A stretch of DNA of 14,399 nt from SIG440 sp045580025 (GTDB taxonomy: Bacteria > Bacillota > Clostridia > Monoglobales > Monoglobaceae): positions 1-14,399 of the forward strand of contig JAZNNB010000042.1 of the NCBI GenBank assembly GCA_045580025.1. Direction: 5' to 3'. A model generated the notes under the pieces. That model saw only the letters and a list, made by a program, of their open reading frames with translations. It did no database searches and was not told where the DNA came from. Shown one piece after another: positions 7,300 to 14,383 of the stretch. Position numbers and translations under genes: made by a program. How positions within the stretch are numbered: the stretch's first letter is position 1; each line of letters opens with the position of its first letter.

Positions 7300-7437
7300 A
7301 TGATTTCACACTTCAGAAAAATCGTTTTTGTGGCACTTGCCACAATGCTTATTTCAAAAAATTTTTACACTCCGGTTCTTGTAAATTTCTCTCCCACAGA
7401 AATCTTTCAAGGGGAACAAAATTTTGAAACAGCATAA
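7300..7437 (+). CDS. 45-residue small protein with hydrophobic N-terminus
   Basis: ATG at 7300 with AAAGGAG (7284-7290) 9 nt upstream, 45 codons, TAA at 7435-7437. The product begins MISHFRKIVFVALATMLIS: two basic residues and a hydrophobic run, resembling a short signal peptide or a single membrane anchor, followed by a polar tail ending ETA. No family is recognised. It lies alone between a strong terminator (7123-7155) and its own terminator (7444-7487), as expected for an independent small gene. A weak promoter-like pair, TTGCCA near 7210 with CATAGT near 7233, lies upstream. The rest of 7156-7299 shows nothing identifiable. It could be a real small exported peptide or the remnant of a larger gene; sequence alone cannot decide. 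Confidence 0.5.
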   Translation: MISHFRKIVFVALATMLISKNFYTPVLVNFSPTEIFQGEQNFETA

Positions 7438-7443
7438 AAAATT
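7425..7443 (+). repeat. 19-nt direct repeat, copy 2
   Basis: TGAAACAGCATAAAAAATT, identical to 3862-3880. Here too it encodes ETA and the stop codon. It abuts the terminator hairpin, and its A-run would be the U-tract of that hairpin when read on the minus strand. Confidence 0.6.
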
Positions 7444-7487
7444 GGCAAACTAAAACCTCTTTCGGTGATAGTTTGCCGCATTTTTTT
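7444..7487 (+). terminator. Bidirectional terminator between the small ORF and lysC
   Basis: GGCAAACTA (7444-7452) pairs with TAGTTTGCC (7469-7477), with further ACC/GGT pairing inside. A T7 run (7481-7487) follows on the plus strand, and the A-run at 7436-7441 gives a U-tract on the minus strand. It can therefore end both the plus-strand small ORF and the minus-strand hom-lysC transcript, whose stop codon lies about 23 nt away. Confidence 0.9.
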
Positions 7488-7509
7488 GTTTTTATTCAAA
7501 TTTCAGAAA

Positions 7510-8715
7510 TTAACCAAGAAATTTGTCATGAATTGCCTGAACAGCTCTTTCGGCATTATTCACATTGATGAGAACAGAAATTTTTGTTTCTGATGTTGAA
7601 ATCATATGAATGTTGATGTTCGCATCATAAAGAGCCTCAAACATCTTTGCTGCAACGCCAGGATTGTTTGTCATACCTGCGCCAACGATTGAAACCTTGC
7701 TGATATCATCACGATGTGTGATTGCCTCATATGAAAGGCTTGCCTTTTCGCTTTCAAGAATTTCGATTGCATCATTAAGGTTTCCCTTTGAAACAGTGAA
7801 GGAAATATCCTTTTTGTTATCACGTCCGATGGACTGAAGGATTACATCTACATTTATACCCTTCTTTGCAAGCAATGAGAACACTCTAAATGCAATACCC
7901 GGCTTATCTTCAAGACCTATAATGGCAATACGGGCAACATCGTTGTCCCTTGCAACACCTCTGATTAACATTTTTTCCACAGCAATCGCCTCCTTAACAA
8001 CTGTACCATCAATTTTTTCAAAACTGGATTTTACTTCAAGCTTAACACTGTATTTTTTTGCCATTTCAACCGAACGATTGTGGAGCACATTGGCACCAAG
8101 GCTCGCAAGGTCAAGCATTTCATCATATGTGATTTCGTCAAGCTTCTTTGCGGACTTAACAATTCTTGGGTCAGCAGTATAAACTCCGTCAACGTCTGTA
8201 TAAATTTCGCATTTATCAGCGTGGATTGCTGCAGCTATTGCAACAGCAGATGTATCACTTCCGCCTCTTCCAAGTGTTGTTATGTTTTCGTATTTGTCAA
8301 GACCCTGAAAACCTGCAACAATAACAATTTTTTTCTGGTCGAGTTCCGCTTTTATTCTTTCGGTATCAATTTTTTTGATTCTCGCATTTCCCGCATTTGA
8401 GTTTGTCAGGAAACCCGCCTGCCATCCGGTAAGAGAAACAACCGGAACACCGATTTTTTCAATAGCCATAGCAAGAAGCGCTATTGAAATCTGCTCGCCT
8501 GATGAAAGCAACATATCCATCTCACGCTTTGATGGGCTCTTGTTGATTTCATAAGCTTTTTCAATAAGGTCATCGGTGGTATCACCCTGCGCCGAAACAA
8601 CCACAACAACCGAATTGCCCGCACGATATGTGTCAACCACACGGTTTGCAACGTTGTTTACCTTTGCAGCATCTGCAACAGAGCTTCCGCCGAATTTTTG
8701 AACAATAATTGCCAC
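7510..8715 (-). CDS. lysC: Aspartate kinase (aspartokinase), lysine-sensitive type likely
   Basis: 401 residues. It phosphorylates L-aspartate with ATP, the first step toward lysine, threonine, methionine and diaminopimelate. The GTG start has GGGAGG 9 nt upstream. The kinase domain (about 1-245) carries KFGGSS (7-12), SSGEQIS (71-77), GRGGSDTSA (149-157) and a TDVDGVYTADPR stretch (173-184). Two ACT domains follow (about 262-325 and 340-401), with QSIGRD (294-299) and STSETKIS (373-380) in the effector-binding regions. It lies 21 nt downstream of hom in the same operon. Length and domain order resemble Bacillus subtilis aspartokinase II, which also makes a shorter subunit from an internal start; a matching internal start is visible here (see 7978-7995). 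Which amino acid inhibits it is not shown by the sequence. Confidence 0.97.
   Translation of the reverse strand: MAIIVQKFGGSSVADAAKVNNVANRVVDTYRAGNSVVVVVSAQGDTTDDLIEKAYEINKSPSKREMDMLLSSGEQISIALLAMAIEKIGVPVVSLTGWQAGFLTNSNAGNARIKKIDTERIKAELDQKKIVIVAGFQGLDKYENITTLGRGGSDTSAVAIAAAIHADKCEIYTDVDGVYTADPRIVKSAKKLDEITYDEMLDLASLGANVLHNRSVEMAKKYSVKLEVKSSFEKIDGTVVKEAIAVEKMLIRGVARDNDVARIAIIGLEDKPGIAFRVFSLLAKKGINVDVILQSIGRDNKKDISFTVSKGNLNDAIEILESEKASLSYEAITHRDDISKVSIVGAGMTNNPGVAAKMFEALYDANINIHMISTSETKISVLINVNNAERAVQAIHDKFLG
7978..7995 (-). promoter_or_regulatory. Internal ribosome binding site and GTG start within lysC (beta subunit)
   Basis: On the minus strand, AAGGAGG (7995-7989) is followed after 8 nt by an in-frame GTG (7980-7978), codon 246 of LysC. 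Initiation there would give a 156-residue protein (to 7510) containing only the two ACT domains. In Bacillus subtilis aspartokinase II, an in-phase internal start at about the same place yields the beta regulatory subunit. The full SD-like sequence at ideal spacing is direct evidence; use of the site is inferred. Confidence 0.7.
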
Positions 8716-8736
8716 TTTTAAAAACCTCCCATTTAT

Positions 8737-9954
8737 TTATTCACCAATAAGTCTAAGTTTTCCTAAGGACTTGCAGCCTTCAAATTCAACAGCTTTCACA
8801 AATTGGTCAAGCTCTTTTTCTGTCATCGCCTCGGAAATTACAGCAAATTCGTTTTTGTTTGCATCAGCATCAAAGGTCACCAGTCTGCAACCCGGAATGT
8901 TTGGAACAGGTGCACCCTCAAACCTTACATAATAAGGATATTTCTGTGCGTCGCCCTCTGACTGATTTTCTTCTTTATATTCATTCCATCTTATGATGAT
9001 GTTAACTTTTTTGTGCTTTATTGCATCAACCACATCAGCAACAACAGCATTGGCGGTTGGAAGCTTTCCTGCGCCTCTGCCATAGAACATCACTTCGCCC
9101 AAATCATCGCCTTTTACGATAATTCCGTTGAATACATCGTTGATGCCTGCCAAGGGATTTGTTTTGGGAACAAACGCCGGGAAAACTGCGGCATAAACTC
9201 CGCCGTCCTCAGCCCTTGTTGCATGACCGATAAGCTTGATTGAATAGCCCAGCTTCTCAGCATAAAAAACATCTTCTGCGGTTATTTTTGAAATGCCCTC
9301 GGTTTTAATGCGGTCAGTAATAACCGCATCGCCAAATGCAAGAGCTGAAAGAATAGCAATCTTGCGGCAGGTATCATGTCCCTCAACGTCAGCTGTTGGG
9401 TCAGCCTCGGCATAACCCTTTTGCTGTGCTGCACGAAGTGCATTTTCAAAAGTTTCGCCCTTTTGGAACATCTGTGTAAGGATATAGTTTGTTGTACCAT
9501 TAAGAATTCCAAAAACATCGGTGGCTTCACCTGCAGTAAGGCAGGAGAAAAGCGGTCTTATAATAGGAATTCCTCCACCAACACTGGCTTCAAAGAGATA
9601 ATTTATATTTCTTTCTCTTGCAATTTCAAGAAGCTCTGTTCCGTGTGCCGCAACAAGCTCTTTGTTTGACGTTACCACATGCTTGCCCGCAAGCAAAAGC
9701 GCTTTTGAAAACTGATAAGCGGGGTTTATTCCACCCATTGTTTCAACAACAACGCCAACCTCAGGGTCATTCAAAATATCATTGAAATCCTTGGTGAAGC
9801 ATTTAAACTCACTGTCAGGGAAATCCCTCAAATCAAGAATATGAGCAATCTCAATAGGCTCGCCGCATTTTTTGATGAGCATTTCCTGATTCTTGGTAAC
9901 AACCTCACCAACGCCTGAGCCCACAACGCCAAAGCCCATAATGGCAATTTTCAT
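8737..9954 (-). CDS. hom: Homoserine dehydrogenase
   Basis: 405 residues, typical of the ACT-containing form. It reduces L-aspartate-4-semialdehyde to L-homoserine with NAD(P)H, feeding threonine and methionine synthesis. The ATG at 9954 has AAAGGA 9 nt upstream. The Rossmann fold begins GFGVVGSG (7-14). VTSNKELVA (94-102) and NGTTNYILT (152-160) are conserved, and the family signature GYAEADPTADVEGHDTCRK spans 180-198. A C-terminal ACT domain (about 344-403, starting YPYYVRFEG) suggests feedback control, probably by threonine. It is the first gene of the hom-lysC operon, so both branch-point enzymes are co-expressed. thrB and thrC are not adjacent. Expression starts from the promoter at 10022-10050, which has an overlapping inverted repeat. 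Confidence 0.97.
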   Translation of the reverse strand: MKIAIMGFGVVGSGVGEVVTKNQEMLIKKCGEPIEIAHILDLRDFPDSEFKCFTKDFNDILNDPEVGVVVETMGGINPAYQFSKALLLAGKHVVTSNKELVAAHGTELLEIARERNINYLFEASVGGGIPIIRPLFSCLTAGEATDVFGILNGTTNYILTQMFQKGETFENALRAAQQKGYAEADPTADVEGHDTCRKIAILSALAFGDAVITDRIKTEGISKITAEDVFYAEKLGYSIKLIGHATRAEDGGVYAAVFPAFVPKTNPLAGINDVFNGIIVKGDDLGEVMFYGRGAGKLPTANAVVADVVDAIKHKKVNIIIRWNEYKEENQSEGDAQKYPYYVRFEGAPVPNIPGCRLVTFDADANKNEFAVISEAMTEKELDQFVKAVEFEGCKSLGKLRLIGE

Positions 9955-10021
9955 ATAAATTCATCCTTTCTTTAAAAGATAGGGTTTTAAACACTTTTAA
10001 AATTTATGTACAGATAAATCA

Positions 10022-10050
10022 ATAATACAACAAAATCCCCCACAAGTCAA
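10022..10050 (-). promoter_or_regulatory. Promoter of the hom-lysC operon
   Basis: On the minus strand, TTGACT (10050-10045) is separated by 17 nt from TATTAT (10027-10022). The 5' leader of about 60 nt contains no obvious riboswitch or T-box. The -35 is part of an inverted repeat (10044-10064). Confidence 0.8.
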
Positions 10051-10064
10051 GGAATTTTTGACTT
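10044..10064. promoter_or_regulatory. Candidate operator overlapping the hom promoter -35
   Basis: A perfect 7-bp inverted repeat, AAGTCAA (10044-10050), 7 nt, TTGACTT (10058-10064). Its inner arm is the -35 element. A direct repeat GGAATTTT (10051-10058 and 10070-10077, 19 nt apart) overlaps it. There is no adequate U-tract on either strand, so a protein-binding site is more likely than a terminator. No cognate regulator is identified. Confidence 0.4.
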
Positions 10065-10123
10065 TATGAGGAATTTTCTGCTTCAAAATTTTTGGGGTTC
10101 TTTTATGGCGTCCTTTGTGAAAT

Positions 10124-11095
10124 TTATCCAACCGATGCTCTGATGAAATCAACAACCCGAAGCATATCTTCTTTTGTCTCTGCCTTATTTATAATTTCAC
10201 GAAGCCTTGCCCCGCCTTTCATACCCTTTATATACCACGCCATATGCTTTCGGGCTTCCTGAATTCCTCGATATTCGCCCTTGTATAGAATCAGAAGTTC
10301 AAGGTGCTCCGCCATTTTTTCAGCACGTTCCAAAAGGGTTGGCGGCAAAAGTTTTTCACCATTTTCAAGAAAGTGAATAACCTCACGGAAAACCCAAGGA
10401 TTTCCCTGAGCGCCACGCCCAATCATAATCCCATCACATCCTGTATAGTCAAGCATCCTTTTCGCACTCTCTCCGTCTGTTATGTCGCCATTTCCAATGA
10501 CAGGAATTGAAACCGCGTCTTTTACCGCTTTGATTATATCAAGGTCCGCCTTTCCGCTATAAAACTGCTCACGTGTTCTTCCGTGTATAGTCAACGCCGC
10601 CGCCCCGCTTCTTTCTGCAACCTTTGCCATTTCAACCGCATTAACCAAACTTTCATCCCAGCCTTTTCGGATTTTTACGGTGACAGGAACTTTTCCACCG
10701 ACAGCATCAACCACTGCCGAAATAACCTCTCCTGCCAAAGCTGGATTTTTTGAAAGTGCCGAGCCGTCACCATTATTTACAATTTTAGGGGCAGGACAGC
10801 CCATATTTATATCAAGAAGCTGTGCGCCATATTCCAGTGACTTTTCAGCAATTTCCGCAAGAATTTGTGGCTCGTGACCAAAGAGTTGCACCGCCACCGG
10901 CTTTTCAAAGTCTTCGACATCAAGTAGGTCAGCGGTTTTTTTATTCTTATAAAAAAGCCCTTTCCCCGAAACCATTTCGGTATACATAAGTGCAGGGCCA
11001 AAAGGCTTTACAATTTGCCTGAACGCCTTGTCGGTAACCCCCGCCATAGGTGCTAAAAATACATTGTTTTTAAGCTCAAGATTTTTTATTTTCAT
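10124..11095 (-). CDS. dusB: tRNA-dihydrouridine synthase, DusB family
   Basis: 323 residues, normal for the family. This FMN enzyme reduces uridines in the D-loop of tRNA to dihydrouridine with NAD(P)H. A TIM barrel begins LAPMAGVTDKAFR (14-26). The active-site motif DINMGCPAPK (95-104) holds catalytic Cys100, followed by NNGDGSAL (107-114). KIRKGWD (141-147), HGRTREQFYSG (171-181), PVIGNGDI and the phosphate-binding GIMIGRGAQGNPW are all present. A helical C-terminal tRNA-binding domain follows (about 245-323). The ATG has only a weak ATAGGG upstream. It lies 31 nt after the DUF2500-like gene and is probably co-transcribed from 11466-11494. No convincing terminator was found between dusB and hom. 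Confidence 0.95.
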   Translation of the reverse strand: MKIKNLELKNNVFLAPMAGVTDKAFRQIVKPFGPALMYTEMVSGKGLFYKNKKTADLLDVEDFEKPVAVQLFGHEPQILAEIAEKSLEYGAQLLDINMGCPAPKIVNNGDGSALSKNPALAGEVISAVVDAVGGKVPVTVKIRKGWDESLVNAVEMAKVAERSGAAALTIHGRTREQFYSGKADLDIIKAVKDAVSIPVIGNGDITDGESAKRMLDYTGCDGIMIGRGAQGNPWVFREVIHFLENGEKLLPPTLLERAEKMAEHLELLILYKGEYRGIQEARKHMAWYIKGMKGGARLREIINKAETKEDMLRVVDFIRASVG

Positions 11096-11126
11096 ATGTT
11101 TTCCCTATCCGGATTTTATCCGATTA

Positions 11127-11444
11127 TTATTTAAAATCTATGATTTTGTTGCCCTTATATTCAAGAGTACCCTTTTCTTCAATTCTGTACCCTCCAAACG
11201 AGAATTCAGACACATCAAAGGCGAGCCTTTTCCCTCCCGCAGAAAAAACAACCACATATCTCTCTGTTATGCCGTGTTTGGTGACAATTTGTTCTTTGAA
11301 TTTGTCCACGACCTCTGCTTTAACTCGCTTTGCCGAGGCATACCGGTTTTTTAAAAGTCGGGCAACAATCAATCCCCAGCAAACCAGAAAAAGAACTATT
11401 GCAAAGCAGTTAAAAGCGGTGCTGAAAATTGCTGATACCATCAT
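11127..11444 (-). CDS. Membrane-anchored DUF2500-like protein
   Basis: 105 residues with one N-terminal membrane helix (about 5-30), a short basic linker and a small soluble domain (about 40-105). The C-terminal KGTLEYKGNKIIDF resembles the end of DUF2500/YhhM-type proteins, where a GDKGTL-YKGTRF pattern closes a small beta domain. The ERYVVVFSAGGKRLAFDV stretch fits the same fold. No function is known. The ATG at 11444 has AGGAG 7 nt upstream; a second ATG follows directly. It is the first gene of a transcript continuing into dusB. The family match is by pattern recognition and should be treated as tentative. Confidence 0.75.
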   Translation of the reverse strand: MMVSAIFSTAFNCFAIVLFLVCWGLIVARLLKNRYASAKRVKAEVVDKFKEQIVTKHGITERYVVVFSAGGKRLAFDVSEFSFGGYRIEEKGTLEYKGNKIIDFK

Positions 11445-11465
11445 AAGAATTCTCCTTTTTGTTTT

Positions 11466-11494
11466 ATTATAACATAATTCTATCTTCTTTTCAA
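11466..11494 (-). promoter_or_regulatory. Promoter of the DUF2500-like gene and dusB
   Basis: On the minus strand, TTGAAA (11494-11489), a 17-nt spacer and a perfect TATAAT (11471-11466) with an extended -10 TGT. It lies back to back with the proB promoter, with 16 nt between their -35 boxes. Confidence 0.82.
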
Positions 11495-11510
11495 CATTTA
11501 CCCATCCTGC

Positions 11511-11539
11511 TTGACAATATTTTGATAATTCAGTATACT
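11511..11539 (+). promoter_or_regulatory. Promoter of proB
   Basis: A perfect TTGACA at 11511-11516, a 17-nt spacer and TATACT at 11534-11539. The leader is about 60 nt long, too short for a T-box, with no regulatory structure seen. Confidence 0.85.
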
Positions 11540-11608
11540 TAACTTAGACTGGGAAGTGTTCGCAGTTTCATCAAATATCAAAATCAAAGACAAGTGAGGC
11601 GTCTTTTT

Positions 11609-12409
11609 ATGGATTATTCAAGATTTCAAAATTTAAAACGCATAGTGGTTAAGGTGGGAACCTCCTCCCTTACCTATGAAACAGGAAAGCTGAATATCAA
11701 AAAGATTGAAAGCATTGTGCGCGTGATTTCCGACCTTAAAAACCGTGGCATTCAGGTGGTTTTGGTCTCAAGCGGTGCTGTGGGTGCAGGGGTAGGAAAA
11801 CTCAACCTTACCGAAAAACCCTCGGACACTCAAAAAAAGCAGGCTCTTGCCGCCATCGGTCAGGCTACCCTTGTTTCAATGTATGACCGCTTCTTTTCAG
11901 TATATGGTCACTCCTCTGCTCAGGTTCTACTCACAAAATTCATCCTTGATGACCCCGAACGATATGGGAACACAAAAAACACCTTTGAAACAATGTTTGA
12001 ATATGGTGTTATCCCCATTGTGAACGAAAACGACGTTATCTCTACATATGAGCTGGAATTTGGTGACAATGACACCCTTTCCGCATACATCGCAGAACTT
12101 GTTGAGGCAGATTTGCTCATTCTTCTCTCTGACATCGACGGGCTGTTTGACAAAAATCCCGTCACCTGCCCTGACGCAAAAATCATCCCCGTGGTAAGCA
12201 AAATTGATGAAAACATCTATTCTGTTGCCGGCGGCGCAGGCAGCCGCAGAGGCACAGGCGGTATGCTTACCAAACTGAAAGCCGCAGAAATTGTGACTCC
12301 AAAAGGAATAGATATGATAATCTCAAACGGCGCATATCCCGAAAGAATTTATGACATTCTCGACGGGAAACAAGTAGGAACTCTTTTTATTGGACATACT
12401 AAATGTTGA
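11609..12409 (+). CDS. proB: Glutamate 5-kinase, short form without PUA domain
   Basis: 266 residues. It phosphorylates L-glutamate with ATP to glutamyl-5-phosphate, the first step of proline synthesis. The ATG at 11609 has GTGAGG 9 nt upstream; the in-frame GTG at 11594 lies within that site. It is an amino-acid kinase fold with VKVGTSSL (14-21), SSGAVGAG (54-61), NENDVIS (139-145), FGDNDTLSA (151-159), SDIDGLF (174-180) and GTGGMLTKL (215-223). The protein ends after the kinase domain. The C-terminal PUA domain of the roughly 367-residue E. coli form is missing, which is normal for short ProB forms. proA, the usual partner, is not next to it: PEP carboxykinase follows. No terminator is evident after proB. 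Confidence 0.95.
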   Translation: MDYSRFQNLKRIVVKVGTSSLTYETGKLNIKKIESIVRVISDLKNRGIQVVLVSSGAVGAGVGKLNLTEKPSDTQKKQALAAIGQATLVSMYDRFFSVYGHSSAQVLLTKFILDDPERYGNTKNTFETMFEYGVIPIVNENDVISTYELEFGDNDTLSAYIAELVEADLLILLSDIDGLFDKNPVTCPDAKIIPVVSKIDENIYSVAGGAGSRRGTGGMLTKLKAAEIVTPKGIDMIISNGAYPERIYDILDGKQVGTLFIGHTKC

Positions 12410-12470
12410 TTTATGCCGACATTTATTTCTTAATTCTCCATAAATTAGTTAAGTTTTTGTCAAAAACATA

Positions 12471-12499
12471 TTGAAAATTTGCAAAGCTTATGATAATAT
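12471..12499 (+). promoter_or_regulatory. Promoter of the PEP carboxykinase gene
   Basis: TTGAAA at 12471-12476, a 17-nt spacer and TAATAT at 12494-12499 with an extended -10 TGA. The leader of about 88 nt contains a pyrimidine-rich tract (about 12529-12550) and ends in AAGGGGG before the ATG. No strong hairpin was found in it. Confidence 0.72.
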
Positions 12500-12592
12500 G
12501 TTATACAAGGGAGAAGTTGAAAAATTTGTCCTTTCATCTTTTTTTCTTTTATATTGTTAAATCTTTTCATATTAAATAAGGGGGTCAAAACT

Positions 12593-14365
12593 ATGACTAA
12601 CAACAAAAAAGTTCTCACTTGGCTTGAAGAAATGAAAGCTTTGTGCAAACCCGAAAAGGTGGTTTGGATCGACGGCTCAGAAGCTCAGCTTGAGGCTCTC
12701 CGTGAAGAAGCGGTTGAGACAGGTGAAATAATTAAACTCAATCAGGAAAAGCTTCCCGGCTGCTACTATCACAGAACAGCCGAAAACGACGTTGCGCGTG
12801 TCGAGGACAGAACCTTTATCTGTACCGAAACCGAAGAAGAGGCAGGTCCAATCAACAACTGGATGGCACCCGCCGAAATGTACGCAAAACTTAATGCTCT
12901 TTATGATGGTTCAATGAAAGGTCGCACAATGTACGTTATCCCTTATTCAATGGGTCCTGTTGGCTCACCTTTCTCAAAGATTGGTGTTGAGCTCACAGAC
13001 AGCATCTATGTTGTTCTCAATATGGACATTATGACAAGAGTTGGAAACGATGTGCTTAAAGCTCTTGGAGAAGACGGTGACTTTGTTAAGTGTCTCCATG
13101 CAAAAAAGGATGTAAACCCAGACGAAAGATACATTGTTCACTTCCCACAGGACAACACAATTATGTCAGTTAACTCAGCATACGGCGGAAACGTTCTCCT
13201 TGGCAAAAAGTGTTTTGCTCTTCGTATCGCATCATACCAGGGTATGAAAGAAGGCTGGATGGCAGAGCATATGCTCATCCTCGGCCTCGAGAATCCAAAG
13301 GGCGAAGTTAAATACATCTGTGCTGCTTTCCCCTCAGCTTGCGGAAAGACAAACCTTGCTATGCTTATTCCTCCCAAGTTTTTGAAAGAACAGGGCTACA
13401 AGGTTTGGACAGTAGGTGACGATATCGCTTGGCTCAGAGTCGGCGAAGACGGTAGACTTTATGCTATCAACCCCGAAGCAGGTTTCTTCGGCGTTGCCCC
13501 CGGCACCTCTGAAAAATCAAACTTCAATGCGCTTGAGGCTACAAAGAAAAACACAATCTTCACAAACGTTGCTATCAACGAAGAGGATATGACAGTTTGG
13601 TGGGAAGGTCTTGACAAGAATCCTCCCATCAACGCAATCGAATGGAAAGGTGCAAAGGTTAACGGCAAGGAATACAGCGCTGAAGGCGGAAAGCTTGCTC
13701 ATCCAAACTCAAGATTTACTGCTCCTGCAAAGAACTGTCCCTGCATTTCTTCTGAATTCGAAAACCCACAGGGTGTTCCGATTTCAGCTATCGTGTTCGG
13801 CGGCCGCCGTGCTAAAACTGCTCCGCTGGTATATCAGGCTCGTGACTGGGATCATGGCGTGTTTGTTGGTGCCACAATGGCATCAGAAACAACAGCAGCA
13901 GCAGCCGGTGCAGTTGGCGTTGTAAGACGTGACCCAATGGCGATGCGTCCTTTCGTTGGTTACAATATGGCTGACTACTTCCAGCATTGGTACGATATGG
14001 GCAAAAAGATTCAGAACCCGCCCAAAATCTTCAACGTAAACTGGTTCAGACTTGACAAAGATGGCAACTTCATGTGGCCTGGCTTTGGCGACAATATGAG
14101 AGTTCTCAACTGGATTCTCGATCGTTGCGAAGACAAAGTAGATGCCGTTGAAACAGAAATCGGCTTTGTTCCCAACAAAGAAGACCTCCAGCTTGACGGT
14201 CTCGACCTTTCTGACGAAGTTGTTGACGAACTTCTTTCAATCGACATTGACGCTTGGAAAGAAGACGTTAAAAACCAGAGAGAATTCTTCGCTCAGTTCG
14301 GCGACAAACTCCCCAAGGAAATCAAAAACAGCATGGACGAACTCGAAGCAAAACTCAACAAATAA
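12593..14365 (+). CDS. pckG: Phosphoenolpyruvate carboxykinase (GTP)
   Basis: 590 residues, the length of the GTP-dependent family (the ATP type is about 540 and lacks this pattern). It interconverts oxaloacetate + GTP with PEP + CO2 + GDP. In fermenting clostridia it can work in the carboxylating direction. The ATG at 12593 has AAGGGGG upstream. The GTP-type signature FPSACGKTN (246-254) combines the P-loop with the reactive Cys250. GDDIAW (275-280) supplies metal-binding aspartates, and FGGRR (402-406) and PFVGYN (453-458) are conserved. The mobile-loop and substrate regions appear intact. It has its own promoter and a terminator hairpin at the window edge, so it is probably expressed mainly as a single gene, though readthrough from proB is possible. 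Confidence 0.97.
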   Translation: MTNNKKVLTWLEEMKALCKPEKVVWIDGSEAQLEALREEAVETGEIIKLNQEKLPGCYYHRTAENDVARVEDRTFICTETEEEAGPINNWMAPAEMYAKLNALYDGSMKGRTMYVIPYSMGPVGSPFSKIGVELTDSIYVVLNMDIMTRVGNDVLKALGEDGDFVKCLHAKKDVNPDERYIVHFPQDNTIMSVNSAYGGNVLLGKKCFALRIASYQGMKEGWMAEHMLILGLENPKGEVKYICAAFPSACGKTNLAMLIPPKFLKEQGYKVWTVGDDIAWLRVGEDGRLYAINPEAGFFGVAPGTSEKSNFNALEATKKNTIFTNVAINEEDMTVWWEGLDKNPPINAIEWKGAKVNGKEYSAEGGKLAHPNSRFTAPAKNCPCISSEFENPQGVPISAIVFGGRRAKTAPLVYQARDWDHGVFVGATMASETTAAAAGAVGVVRRDPMAMRPFVGYNMADYFQHWYDMGKKIQNPPKIFNVNWFRLDKDGNFMWPGFGDNMRVLNWILDRCEDKVDAVETEIGFVPNKEDLQLDGLDLSDEVVDELLSIDIDAWKEDVKNQREFFAQFGDKLPKEIKNSMDELEAKLNK

Positions 14366-14383
14366 TCCACGCACTTTAAAAGG

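Noticed and set aside
7121..7309. Minus-strand 62-codon ORF
   Set aside because: It starts at a GTG without a ribosome binding site and runs through the terminator at 7123-7155. Its sequence is basic and low-complexity.
10044..10090. Intrinsic terminator for dusB in the dusB-hom gap
   Set aside because: The AAGTCAA and AATTTT hairpins are short, AT-rich and lack a proper U-tract on the minus strand. An operator is the better explanation for the first.
11540..11608. Riboswitch or proline-type T-box upstream of proB
   Set aside because: The leader is only about 60 nt and lacks the T-box core sequence or any strong hairpin.
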